DNA of 53,569 nucleotides. Source: an uncultured Bacilli bacterium (GTDB lineage: Bacteria > Bacillota_I > Bacilli_A > RF39 > UBA660). The notes under the pieces are model-generated. The model ran no database searches, had not been told where the DNA came from, and was given only the letters and a program-made list of their open reading frames with translations. This document shows, piece by piece, positions 9,020 through 16,362 of this stretch (positions are counted from its first letter, which is position 1; each line of letters begins with the position of its first letter). Where the stretch lies: positions 1-53,569 of the forward strand of contig CANQCI010000005.1 of NCBI GenBank assembly GCA_947589675.1, given 5' to 3'. Made by a program: the position numbers and the translations under genes.

Positions 9020-9255
9020 TCTATTTTTATTGTATAACCAATGGGAGCTAAAATTTTTAATAAATTTAAAACTGTCGGACTACTATAGCCACTTTCAATG
9101 CGGGCAATCTTTTCTCTTGATACATGAGAATACTTGGCAAATAAGTCTTGGGTTAAATTGTTTTCTTTGCGAAATTTAATAAATTCATTGATAAAGATTT
9201 GATTTAATTCTAAAGCATCATAGCTTGTTTCTATATAATTAATGTCGTAGTCCAT
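8998..9255 (-). CDS. XRE-family transcriptional regulator (HigA-like)
   Basis: An 85-residue protein with a helix-turn-helix of the Cro/C1 type (about residues 26-75). It shows FRKENNLTQDLFAKYSHVS and KIARIESGYSSPTVLNLLKIL, typical of HigA-type antitoxins and phage-like repressors. No toxin gene lies beside it: the plus-strand neighbours are alaS and a ligase. It has its own promoter overlapped by a perfect palindrome (9273-9300), so autoregulation is likely. It may also control the divergent ligase gene, whose start is only 107 bases away. Function beyond DNA binding is unknown. Confidence 0.85.
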   Translation of the reverse strand: MDYDINYIETSYDALELNQIFINEFIKFRKENNLTQDLFAKYSHVSREKIARIESGYSSPTVLNLLKILAPIGYTIKIEKVEKKS

Positions 9256-9272
9256 AATTTGCTAACCTCTTC

Positions 9273-9300
9273 TTAATTGTATCATATTTGATACAATTAA
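9273..9300. promoter_or_regulatory. Palindromic operator over the XRE promoter
   Basis: A perfect 12-bp inverted repeat: TTAATTGTATCA at 9273-9284 and TGATACAATTAA at 9289-9300, with a 4-base centre. On the minus strand it covers a TACAAT -10, with TTGCCT as the -35 eighteen bases upstream. Repressor binding here would block the XRE gene. It has no T-run, so it is not a terminator. Confidence 0.8.
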
Positions 9301-9312
9301 GGCAAAAGATTA

Positions 9313-9342
9313 TTGAAATAATTGGGTATTTATAATATATTA
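9313..9342 (+). promoter_or_regulatory. Probable promoter of the ligase gene
   Basis: TTGAAA at 9313-9318 and TATATT at 9337-9342 with an 18-base spacer. It lies next to the palindromic operator. Confidence 0.5.
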
Positions 9343-9362
9343 ACAATAATGGAGGAAAAATT

Positions 9363-11246
9363 ATGAATAAAAAAGAACAAAAATTAGAAGCCGCTTTAAA
9401 AGATGTGCGAGAAAATCACAATTGGAGTTGGGCGGAAGAAATAGATTATCGTTTTAAAGACGATATGGATTTTCCAAATATTTATTATCGGGGAAACCAA
9501 ATAGCTTATCGGGATTTTAAGAATGAATCCGATGCTTTTGCGAAAAGCTTAGTCGAAATGGGCTATCAAAAAGGGGATGAAGTTTTAGTTTGCATGAGTA
9601 ACTGTCCCGAACTGGTGATGCTAATGCGGGCAACTAGCTTAATTGGGGGAAAGTTTCATGTAATTGGGAAGGATTTTGATCCTGATTATATCCACAAAAT
9701 TATTGCCTCAGCTAAGGCGACAAATATTTTTGTGAGTGATGATGTTTATGCTACATTAAAACCAGTTTTAGATAAAGAATCTAATTTAAATAAAGTTATG
9801 TTTTCATTATGTGATTCCCTTCCTAAAGGCGTAGATCCTTATGCTATTTTAGATAATCCTTTTTATGAATTTAAAAATAAAGTAAATGATTATAAAAAAG
9901 ATGAAGAAAATATTCTTAATAAAGAAGAATTTTTAGATATTGGTTGTGATTGTAAAAAAGAAATTAAAGCGAAAACGTCAATAGACGATGAATTTTTAAT
10001 TACTTATACAAGTGGATCTACCAATGGCAATCGTCCTAGTGCAATTGTCCACACAACAGGGAGCTTAATTTACATGGGGAGATTTCATGATCCGGATATC
10101 TCCGGTCTACCAGTAATAAAACATATTCGGGTTTTATGTCATATTCCTAGTCATTCTAATACAGATTTAATTACGAGTATAAGTGATGCTTTTATGCAAA
10201 AAAGTGCCGCGGCATTAGAACCAATTTATAATGAAGACTTTTTCTTAAATTCGCTTATTATAAATGAAGTTAATTTTGCTCCTGCAACACGGTCATTTTG
10301 GTTAAAAGCTTGTAAGCTTTATAATAGTAATCCAGTTTATAAACAATTTAAATTTAAAGATTTATTCTTACCTACTATTGTTGGCGAACCAAAAAGTCCT
10401 GGGGAAGAAAAATATATTAATCAAACTTTACGAAAAATGGATGCTGGTGTCAACAAAATTCCTAAACCTCTTGGCCCCGTAGTGGTGTCTTTTGGGGGTG
10501 GTGATTGTGAACATGGTGGCATATTCTTTACACTTTATCCAAGTTTAATGGCTAAATTAAATAAACTAAAATTACGTAAAGAACCCCTTGGTTTAAAACC
10601 ATTTAATAAAGCCATTGAAATTGGATGCCTTGATGAATTTGATAACCAATTAAATGTCGGCGAGGTTGGCTTTTTGGTAGCAAATTCGCCCCTTACAATG
10701 CAAAGATATAAAAATGACCCCGCCAAAACTCGGCAATTCTTTGTAAGAGATAATACTGGAAAAGAATGGGGACGCATGAATGTTTATGGTTATGTTGATA
10801 AATTTGGCTATGCTCATATGCTAGGACGAAATAATGTTGTAACTTTAGACAGTGGTAAAACTATTCCTTTCTATAAAATTAATGAAGCAATTTTAAAAGA
10901 TACCAAAAATATTTTATCATGCGAAGTAGTTTATACTGATGGAGCCTATGTTGCCCACATTGAAGCTTATCCTGACCAAAAAATAAGTAATCAAAAATTA
11001 ATAGAGTCCGTATCCCAAAGATTAGCTCAAGAATTTCCTGAGGAATTATTTAAGAACCTTTTATTTCGCATAAGAACTACCGATGAGGGATTTCCGCTTA
11101 CCGGGTGTGGGAAAAGAAGTAGTATCCTTCTAAGTGAGGAAGGCTTAATAGATGATTTAATTCAAGCGGAGGTAACTACTGATGGAGTAACGTTATCTAA
11201 ACCTTTTGCTGGACTTAGTCGCACTTTAGATAAAAATAATATTTAA
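9363..11246 (+). CDS. AMP-binding acyl-CoA ligase-like enzyme
   Basis: A 627-residue member of the adenylate-forming (ANL) superfamily, which activates carboxylates as acyl-AMP, usually for transfer to CoA. The A3 motif is present in an unusual form, YTSGSTNGNRPS near residues 218-229, with arginine where a lysine is usual and one extra residue. The C-terminal region shows the GRNNVVTLDSGKTIP hinge and a TGCGKRSS segment at the place of the catalytic lysine motif. A GGGDCEHGG stretch in the middle is distinctive. The substrate is unknown. GGAGG lies 7 bases before the ATG. It is followed by sensor kinase genes, but its own transcript is likely separate. Confidence 0.8.
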   Translation: MNKKEQKLEAALKDVRENHNWSWAEEIDYRFKDDMDFPNIYYRGNQIAYRDFKNESDAFAKSLVEMGYQKGDEVLVCMSNCPELVMLMRATSLIGGKFHVIGKDFDPDYIHKIIASAKATNIFVSDDVYATLKPVLDKESNLNKVMFSLCDSLPKGVDPYAILDNPFYEFKNKVNDYKKDEENILNKEEFLDIGCDCKKEIKAKTSIDDEFLITYTSGSTNGNRPSAIVHTTGSLIYMGRFHDPDISGLPVIKHIRVLCHIPSHSNTDLITSISDAFMQKSAAALEPIYNEDFFLNSLIINEVNFAPATRSFWLKACKLYNSNPVYKQFKFKDLFLPTIVGEPKSPGEEKYINQTLRKMDAGVNKIPKPLGPVVVSFGGGDCEHGGIFFTLYPSLMAKLNKLKLRKEPLGLKPFNKAIEIGCLDEFDNQLNVGEVGFLVANSPLTMQRYKNDPAKTRQFFVRDNTGKEWGRMNVYGYVDKFGYAHMLGRNNVVTLDSGKTIPFYKINEAILKDTKNILSCEVVYTDGAYVAHIEAYPDQKISNQKLIESVSQRLAQEFPEELFKNLLFRIRTTDEGFPLTGCGKRSSILLSEEGLIDDLIQAEVTTDGVTLSKPFAGLSRTLDKNNI

Positions 11247-11297
11247 AAAAGCTCCTTATTTTGATATAATTTATATTAATAATAGAAGGTGTTTTAA

Positions 11298-13115
11298 ATG
11301 AATGGTAGTGCTATCTTAATAATTGCTAGTATTATATATAGTATGTGTTTATTTTTCGTATATCGATCTAAACAACATATTGATACCGTGGAACATAAAA
11401 TATTTAGTTTTTTAATAAGCCTTAATTTTATAGGATTAATAAATGAACTTTTAAATTATATATTAGTTTTAAATTTTAAGGATAGTTTAATAACGTTTAT
11501 TATATCGAAATGTTATTTATGGTATTTATTAACTTTTATAATAATATTTACGTATTATATAATTTATATATCGTTTTCAAATCGGGAAAGAATGGTAAAG
11601 TTTATTAAAAATAAGTTAGTAAATATCATGATGGGGATATATTTTATTTGTTTATTATTAGTAGTTTTTTTACCTATTCATTTTTGTAATACTCAAGGAA
11701 TTTATTCCTATGGGGCTAGTGTTAATATTATTTATGTAGTATCAACTATTTGTCTTTTAACTGGGATTATTTGTATGTTTCTTAATTTTAAAAATATATT
11801 ATCTAAAAAATACTTACCATTATTATCATTTTTAAGTTTAGGAATTGTTGCCATGGCTATTCAAAAGTTATATCCATCAATTACTTTAACAACCTCAGTG
11901 GAAACTTTTGTTGTTTACATGATGTATTTTACGATTGAAAATCCAGATATTAAACTAATTGAACAACTTAATATTGCAAGAGCCAAGGCTGAACAAGCCA
12001 ATGCCGCGAAAACGGACTTTTTATCCAATATGTCGCATGAAATTAGAACACCTTTAAATGCTATCATGGGTTTTAGTAATATATTATTAGAAGATAAAAA
12101 AATTCCTAGTAGTGCTAAAGAAGAAATAAATGATATTGTCATGGCTAGTGACAATTTATTTGAAATTGTTAATGGGATTTTGGATATTTCCAAAATTGAA
12201 GCTAATAAGCTCGAAATTGTTAATAATGAATATGATTTTACCAAATTATGTCAGGAATTAATATCTTTAACGAAAGGAAGATTAGGAGAAAAGCCAATTA
12301 CCTTAAAAATGGCAATAGCTCCTGACATTCCTAAGTATTTATATGGCGATAGTCAAAGAATTAAACAAGTTTGTATTAATCTTTTAACTAATGCGGTTAA
12401 ATATACGAAAGAAGGGGAAATAACTTTTCAAGTTGATTGTATTCGGAAAAATGATGTTTGTCGTCTGATTATAGCGGTTGAAGATACCGGAATTGGCATC
12501 AAGAAAGATAATATCAATAAATTATTTAATAAATTTGAAAGATTAGATTTAGAAGAAAATATTACTATTGAAGGAACTGGATTGGGTTTAGCTATTACTA
12601 AAAAATTACTAGATTTAATGAATGGGAAAATTGTGGTACAAAGTGTTTATGGTAAAGGTTCTAAGTTTACGGTTAGTATTGATCAAAAAATTGTTGAGGG
12701 GTCCCCAAAGCAAGAAGAAGTAAAGAAAAGTAAACCTAAGAAAATTACCAAAAAGGGACGAATTTTAGTTGTCGATGATAATCTTATTAATTTAAAAGTG
12801 GCTGAAAAATTATTAGAAAGCTATCATTTACAAATTGATTCAGTCACCAGTGGTGATGAATGTTTAAAACTTTTAAGAAGTAAGAAAAAATATGATTTAA
12901 TTTTACTTGATGATATGATGCCTAAGTTAAGTGGGACAGAAACATTAAAAATTATTCGCAAAGAGTTTCAAGATTTAAAAACCCCAGTTGTCATGCTGAC
13001 TGCGAATGCTTTAACAGGGATGAAAGAAAAATATTTAAATTTAGGTTTTAAAGATTATTTAGCTAAACCAATTGATAAACAAGAACTAGATCGAATTATA
13101 AAAACATATTTGTAG
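11298..13115 (+). CDS. Hybrid histidine kinase with C-terminal receiver
   Basis: A membrane-bound sensor. About seven hydrophobic segments fill residues 1-215, without a large extracellular loop. A short coiled linker follows ([16 protein letters not shown]), then the dimerisation/phosphoacceptor domain with His247 in [11 protein letters not shown]. The ATPase domain has the N box [11 protein letters not shown]1 EDTGIGI and G2 GTGLGLAI. The C-terminal receiver (about 490-605) has VVDDN, the acceptor Asp in LILLDDMMP and the KP motif AKPID. The next gene, 13 bases on, supplies an HPt domain and a second receiver, so phosphate can run His-Asp-His-Asp. The signal is unknown. Confidence 0.92.
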   Translation: MNGSAILIIASIIYSMCLFFVYRSKQHIDTVEHKIFSFLISLNFIGLINELLNYILVLNFKDSLITFIISKCYLWYLLTFIIIFTYYIIYISFSNRERMVKFIKNKLVNIMMGIYFICLLLVVFLPIHFCNTQGIYSYGASVNIIYVVSTICLLTGIICMFLNFKNILSKKYLPLLSFLSLGIVAMAIQKLYPSITLTTSVETFVVYMMYFTIENPDIKLIEQLNIARAKAEQANAAKTDFLSNMSHEIRTPLNAIMGFSNILLEDKKIPSSAKEEINDIVMASDNLFEIVNGILDISKIEANKLEIVNNEYDFTKLCQELISLTKGRLGEKPITLKMAIAPDIPKYLYGDSQRIKQVCINLLTNAVKYTKEGEITFQVDCIRKNDVCRLIIAVEDTGIGIKKDNINKLFNKFERLDLEENITIEGTGLGLAITKKLLDLMNGKIVVQSVYGKGSKFTVSIDQKIVEGSPKQEEVKKSKPKKITKKGRILVVDDNLINLKVAEKLLESYHLQIDSVTSGDECLKLLRSKKKYDLILLDDMMPKLSGTETLKIIRKEFQDLKTPVVMLTANALTGMKEKYLNLGFKDYLAKPIDKQELDRIIKTYL

Positions 13116-13128
13116 GAGGTGTGTTGTC

Positions 13129-13908
13129 ATGAAAGATGTCGATATTTTAGTAAAAAATGGAGTAAATGTTAAAAAAAGTTTAGAGTTATTCGGGGATATT
13201 CAAACTTATGATTCAACCTTGACGGTATTTTTAAATGAAGTTGAGGGAAAGCTTAAAAAAATTGAAAACTATCATGAAGTTGGGGATATGGCTAATTATG
13301 CGATTGAAGTTCATTCTCTTAAAAGTGATTCAAAATATTTTGGTTTTGAGAAGCTTGCTGAGTTAGCTTATGATCATGAAATGGCCAGCAAAAAGAATGA
13401 TTTGAAATACTGTAATAGTCATTATAAAGAATTAATAGAAGAAGCCAATCGGATTGTTAATTTAGTAAAAAAATACATGGGCGAAGAATACGATGAAGAA
13501 GTATTAGAAAGTGATGATTGTGAAAGTTTCGAAAAAGCTATTTTAGTTGTCGATGATTCAAATATTATTTGTAATTTTATAACTAAAATATTTAAGGATG
13601 ATTATTTAGTTTTGGAAGCATCCGATGGAAAGAAAGCTATTGATATTTTGGAATCAAAGAAAAGAAAACAAATTGAAGCTGTTTTACTTGATTTAAATAT
13701 GCCAGATGTTAATGGTTTTACTGTCCTAGATTATTTTAAAGAACACGATTTATTTAAGGATATTCCTGTTGCCATTATAACAGGAGCTGATGATAAAGAA
13801 TCAATTAACAAAGCCTATAATTATAAAATAGTTGATATTTTATTAAAACCTTTTAATGAAAAAGATTTAAAGAAAATTTTAGAAAAGACTTTAAATAGTA
13901 AAAAATAG
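13129..13908 (+). CDS. HPt domain plus receiver protein
   Basis: The partner of the hybrid kinase. Residues about 1-120 form an HPt four-helix domain with the phosphoacceptor His62 in EVHSLKSDSKYFG. Residues about 138-259 form a receiver with VVDDS, the acceptor Asp in VLLDLNMPDVNG and the KPF motif. There is no DNA-binding or enzymatic output domain, so the final effector must be a protein outside this window or a protein contact. GGAGG overlaps the end region of the kinase gene, so the two are one operon. A terminator follows the stop. Confidence 0.9.
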   Translation: MKDVDILVKNGVNVKKSLELFGDIQTYDSTLTVFLNEVEGKLKKIENYHEVGDMANYAIEVHSLKSDSKYFGFEKLAELAYDHEMASKKNDLKYCNSHYKELIEEANRIVNLVKKYMGEEYDEEVLESDDCESFEKAILVVDDSNIICNFITKIFKDDYLVLEASDGKKAIDILESKKRKQIEAVLLDLNMPDVNGFTVLDYFKEHDLFKDIPVAIITGADDKESINKAYNYKIVDILLKPFNEKDLKKILEKTLNSKK

Positions 13909-13943
13909 AGCTGACATGCCTTATGGTGCGTCGGTCTTTTTTT
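13907..13943 (+). terminator. Rho-independent terminator
   Basis: An imperfect stem (about 13908-13920 with 13925-13936, with wobble pairs and one mismatch) is followed by seven T. Confidence 0.65.
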
Positions 13944-13985
13944 GTCTTGTTTACTTAGCTAGTTTCTAGGCTAGCTTGATGACTG

Positions 13986-14112
13986 ATATAACCTGAAACA
14001 GGTTATATTATGGAGAAAATAATTATTTATTTCAAAAAATACAAATTTTTTAAAAAAATTGCCAAAAAAAGAAGTAAAATGACACTTTAGTGGACTATAT
14101 ATAAGTGAGGGG
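13986..14112 (+). repeat. Upstream direct-repeat copy 1, with inverted repeat and promoter
   Basis: Starts with a perfect 10-bp inverted repeat (ATATAACCTG at 13986-13995, CAGGTTATAT at 13999-14008, AAA between). It continues with an A/T-rich stretch containing AAATACAAATTTTT, and ends with TTAGTGGACTATATATAAGTG. The same order recurs at 15496-15618 in front of comEA. The two copies flank the Rpn genes and probably carry a promoter whose -10 is the TATATATAAG block. The rest of the 13944-14224 gap holds a small AGCTAG/CTAGCT inverted repeat near 13955-13975 and the AGGAGAGG ribosome site. Confidence 0.65.
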
Positions 14113-14224
14113 GTAATTGCACCATGAAGTAAAATTAATAAATAATCCAGTTTAAGATTTAAAAGAAAACCCAGAATAATTAGTCAGCACTGGTAAAAAT
14201 AGACTAAAAGGAGAGGAGAAAACA

Positions 14225-15082
14225 ATGGCAAACAAAAAGTTTCAAAAAACTCTTATGTATGATGAGCGTTTTAAATATTTTATTAAAGACCCAAAGTATA
14301 GATGGTACACCATTCTTCTTTTAGCGGGTATTTTAAAATTGGATAAGAATTATGTTGAAAAAAATTTATATTTTTTAGATACAGAACTTACAGGTAATCC
14401 TAATCAAACCGGAAAACGTAGTGATACTGTTTTTGAAGTCGGAAACTACATTATTAATGTAGAGATGAATCAAAATAAGAATTATGACTTTCTGGAAGAT
14501 AAGATTAGATATGTTAATTATCTTTATAACAAATATTTTGATGGTAAACATAAAAGAATGGATTATACTATAATTCAGGTTCATATAAATAATTTTGATT
14601 GTTGTGAAAAAGAAGTAGAATATGTTTATCTAAAAAATCAAAAAGGGATTGTAACCCCGAAGATAAAAATTATTATCTATAATCTTGTCAAACTGAAAAG
14701 AAAATATTATAATAATTTTACATTAAGTAAATTAGAGAAATTATTATTAGTATTAAAATTAAGTGCTAATATGGAAAAATTAAAGAAATTTTTGGAGGAT
14801 GATGAATATATGCGAGAATTAGAAAAAGAAAAAAAGTTCTTTCAAGATGTCATGGAGGGTTTTGCTAAGGAATTTGATTATGATGAGGAATTAGAGGGGA
14901 AGCGAATGGCTGAGATTAGAACAGCTCGGATGGATGGCATAGAAGAGGGCATTAGCCAAGGACAATATGAAGAAAAAAGAAATGTGGTTCATAATATGAT
15001 AAAAATGGCATACCCTAAAGAAGCTATATTAGAAGTAGCAGGAATAAATGCCGAAGAATATGATAAATTAATTACTACATAA
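14225..15082 (+). CDS. Rpn-family PD-(D/E)XK nuclease (recombination-promoting nuclease/transposase-like)
   Basis: A 285-residue protein of the Rpn (YhgA-like, PDDEXK transposase-like) family; relatives are DNA endonucleases and some act in phage defence. The core opens with YDERFKYFIKDPK. A likely active site lies in the RSDTVFEVGNYIINVEMNQ region (about residues 75-93), with Asp and Glu placed as in PD-(D/E)XK enzymes, though the last position reads N where K or Q is usual. The C-terminal third is charged and helical and ends in the family's AGINAEEYDKL type. Inside the gene, GGAGG at 14794-14798 precedes an in-frame ATG at 14810 (Met196), enough to make a 90-residue C-terminal product. AGGAGAGGAG lies before the main ATG. 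Confidence 0.82.
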   Translation: MANKKFQKTLMYDERFKYFIKDPKYRWYTILLLAGILKLDKNYVEKNLYFLDTELTGNPNQTGKRSDTVFEVGNYIINVEMNQNKNYDFLEDKIRYVNYLYNKYFDGKHKRMDYTIIQVHINNFDCCEKEVEYVYLKNQKGIVTPKIKIIIYNLVKLKRKYYNNFTLSKLEKLLLVLKLSANMEKLKKFLEDDEYMRELEKEKKFFQDVMEGFAKEFDYDEELEGKRMAEIRTARMDGIEEGISQGQYEEKRNVVHNMIKMAYPKEAILEVAGINAEEYDKLITT

Positions 15083-15132
15083 TTTAATATTTATATTAAC
15101 TTTAAAGAGTTATCTTATTCGTAAGATGATTC
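14787..15132 (+). repeat. Tandem duplication, copy 1 (3' part of the Rpn gene plus terminator)
   Basis: A 346-base segment from just before the internal ribosome site to within the terminator is repeated at 15145-15478. Identity is near-complete. The copies differ by a 12-base (four-codon) deletion in copy 2, near the DGIEEGISQG codons, and by a few point changes. Confidence 0.9.
14794..15082 (+). CDS. Candidate intragenic small protein RpnS-like, 90 aa
   Basis: An in-frame internal reading unit of the Rpn gene. GGAGG at 14794-14798 is followed, 11 bases on, by the ATG at 14810; the coding part is 14810-15082. The spacing is a little long but the ribosome site is strong for this window. Small proteins made from inside rpn genes have been reported in other bacteria to restrain the full-length nuclease. 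That this one is made and does so is inference. The stand-alone duplicate downstream begins with the same ribosome site and start. Confidence 0.55.
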
Positions 15133-15138
15133 CTTTTT
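15104..15138 (+). terminator. Rho-independent terminator, copy 1
   Basis: GAGTTATCTTA and TAAGATGATTC pair around a TTCG loop, followed by CTTTTTA. It lies directly behind the full-length Rpn gene. Confidence 0.75.
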
Positions 15139-15144
15139 ATAAGT

Positions 15145-15478
15145 AATTTTTGGAGGATGATGAATATATGCGAGAATTAGAAAAAGAAAAAAAGTTCTTT
15201 CAAGATGTTATGGAGGGTTTTGCTAAGGAATTTGATTATGATGAAGAATTAGAGGGGAAGCGAATGGCTGAGATTAGAACAGCTCGGATTGATGGCATTA
15301 GCCAAGGACAATATGAAGAAAAAAGAAATGTGGTTCATAATATGATAAAAATGGCATACCCTAAAGAAGCTATATTAGAAGTAGCAGGAATAAATGCCGA
15401 AGAATATGATAAATTAATTACTACATAATTTAATATTTATATTAACTTTAAAGAGTTATCTTATTCGTAAGATGATTC
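15145..15478 (+). repeat. Tandem duplication, copy 2
   Basis: The second copy of the 14787-15132 segment, starting 12 bases after copy 1 ends. It carries the ribosome site, the C-terminal coding part and the terminator as one unit. The duplication therefore created a complete small gene. Confidence 0.9.
15168..15428 (+). CDS. Stand-alone C-terminal Rpn fragment, 86 aa
   Basis: Encodes only the charged helical C-terminal part of the Rpn protein, without the nuclease core. GGAGG at 15152-15156 precedes the ATG at 15168; an in-frame TTG at 15150 would overlap the ribosome site and is less likely. Relative to the parent it lacks four codons but keeps the frame and the same C-terminus, so it is under some constraint or very young. 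It may be a separate source of an antitoxin-like small protein, or simply a by-product of the duplication. No promoter of its own is visible; it would need readthrough of the first terminator. Confidence 0.6.
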   Translation: MRELEKEKKFFQDVMEGFAKEFDYDEELEGKRMAEIRTARIDGISQGQYEEKRNVVHNMIKMAYPKEAILEVAGINAEEYDKLITT

Positions 15479-15486
15479 TTTTTTTA
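15450..15486 (+). terminator. Rho-independent terminator, copy 2
   Basis: A 14-bp stem AAAGAGTTATCTTA with TAAGATGATTCTTT around TTCG, followed by a T-run. It is a better version of copy 1. Confidence 0.8.
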
Positions 15487-15495
15487 CGTTTATTA

Positions 15496-15618
15496 ATATA
15501 ACCCAAAATGGGTTATATTATACATAAATTAACTCTTTTTTACAAAAAAATACAAATTTTTAAAAAAAATTGTCGAAAAAAAAAGTAAAATGACAAATTA
15601 GTGGACTATATATAAGTG
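15496..15618 (+). repeat. Upstream direct-repeat copy 2, comEA promoter region
   Basis: The inverted repeat ATATAACCCA/TGGGTTATAT (15496-15505, 15509-15518, AAA loop) is followed by the same A/T-rich segment as copy 1, including AAATACAAATTTTTAA and GTGGACTATATATAAGTG. The TATATATAAG block at 15609-15616 is the likely -10 of comEA. A TGACAA block lies 14-17 bases before it. Confidence 0.6.
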
Positions 15619-15633
15619 AAAGGAGGTATTTCT

Positions 15634-16362
15634 ATGCGTGATTTTTTTGAAGAATATAAGATTGCCATAATCATATGTATTCTGTGTTTACTTATTGCGG
15701 TTATCAGTTTTACATTTAGTATGTATTTGTACAGTAATCGGTCAGCTAAAAGCTCACCAAGCTCTCCGGTGATCCTAAGTGAAAATTCCCCAAAGGAAGA
15801 AACTGATAATGAGGAAGTCTTGGCAAAGTTTTTCATTGAAGTTAAGGGCGAAGTCGTAAATCCTGGGGTTTATGAAGTAAATGCAAACCAAATTATTAAT
15901 GATGCAATTACTTTAGCTGGTGGATTTAAAGACACAAGTTATACGGATAACATCAATCTTAGTAAAAGCTTAGCTAAAGAAATGGTTATTTATGTTTATT
16001 CTAAAAATGAATATAAAAAACTAAAAAAAGCTAATGAAGATTTAACACCAACCACAACTTGTAAGTGTCCTGACTATCAAATTAATGATTGCACTGACCA
16101 AGGAAGTAGTATAGTGGAAACTGGTACCCCCAGCAGTAATGTTGCATCTAGTAGTTTGGATGTTACCAGTGGGCTTATAAACATTAATACCGCAGGAAAA
16201 GAAGAGCTAATGACACTTACTGGTATAGGCGATAGTAAAGCCGAAAATATTATTGCTTATCGGACAAGCCATGGTAAATTCCAATATGTCGAAGAAATTC
16301 AAAATGTTACCGGTATAGGTGAGGCAATTTATGCCCAAATTAAAGACCATATTACCATCTAA
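15634..16362 (+). CDS. comEA: Competence protein ComEA (SLBB plus helix-hairpin-helix)
   Basis: A membrane-anchored double-stranded-DNA receptor of the uptake machinery. A short cytoplasmic start and one membrane helix (about residues 8-33) are followed by an SLBB domain (about 70-130, FIEVKGEVVNPGVYEV), a linker and the C-terminal tandem helix-hairpin-helix DNA-binding domain (INTAGKEELMTLTGIGDSKA and VTGIGEAIYAQI). The start is the ATG at 15634 behind AAAGGAGG; a GTG at 15616 lies upstream of the ribosome site. It overlaps comEC by about 30 bases, so the two are translated together. Confidence 0.95.
   Translation: MRDFFEEYKIAIIICILCLLIAVISFTFSMYLYSNRSAKSSPSSPVILSENSPKEETDNEEVLAKFFIEVKGEVVNPGVYEVNANQIINDAITLAGGFKDTSYTDNINLSKSLAKEMVIYVYSKNEYKKLKKANEDLTPTTTCKCPDYQINDCTDQGSSIVETGTPSSNVASSSLDVTSGLININTAGKEELMTLTGIGDSKAENIIAYRTSHGKFQYVEEIQNVTGIGEAIYAQIKDHITI

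Noticed and set aside
13955-13976. AGCTAG/CTAGCT inverted repeat as a second terminator
   Set aside because: No T-run follows and the stem is only six pairs. The functional terminator is at 13907-13943.
15606-15836. 76-codon minus-strand frame over the comEA start
   Set aside because: Shadow of comEA without a ribosome site or promoter.
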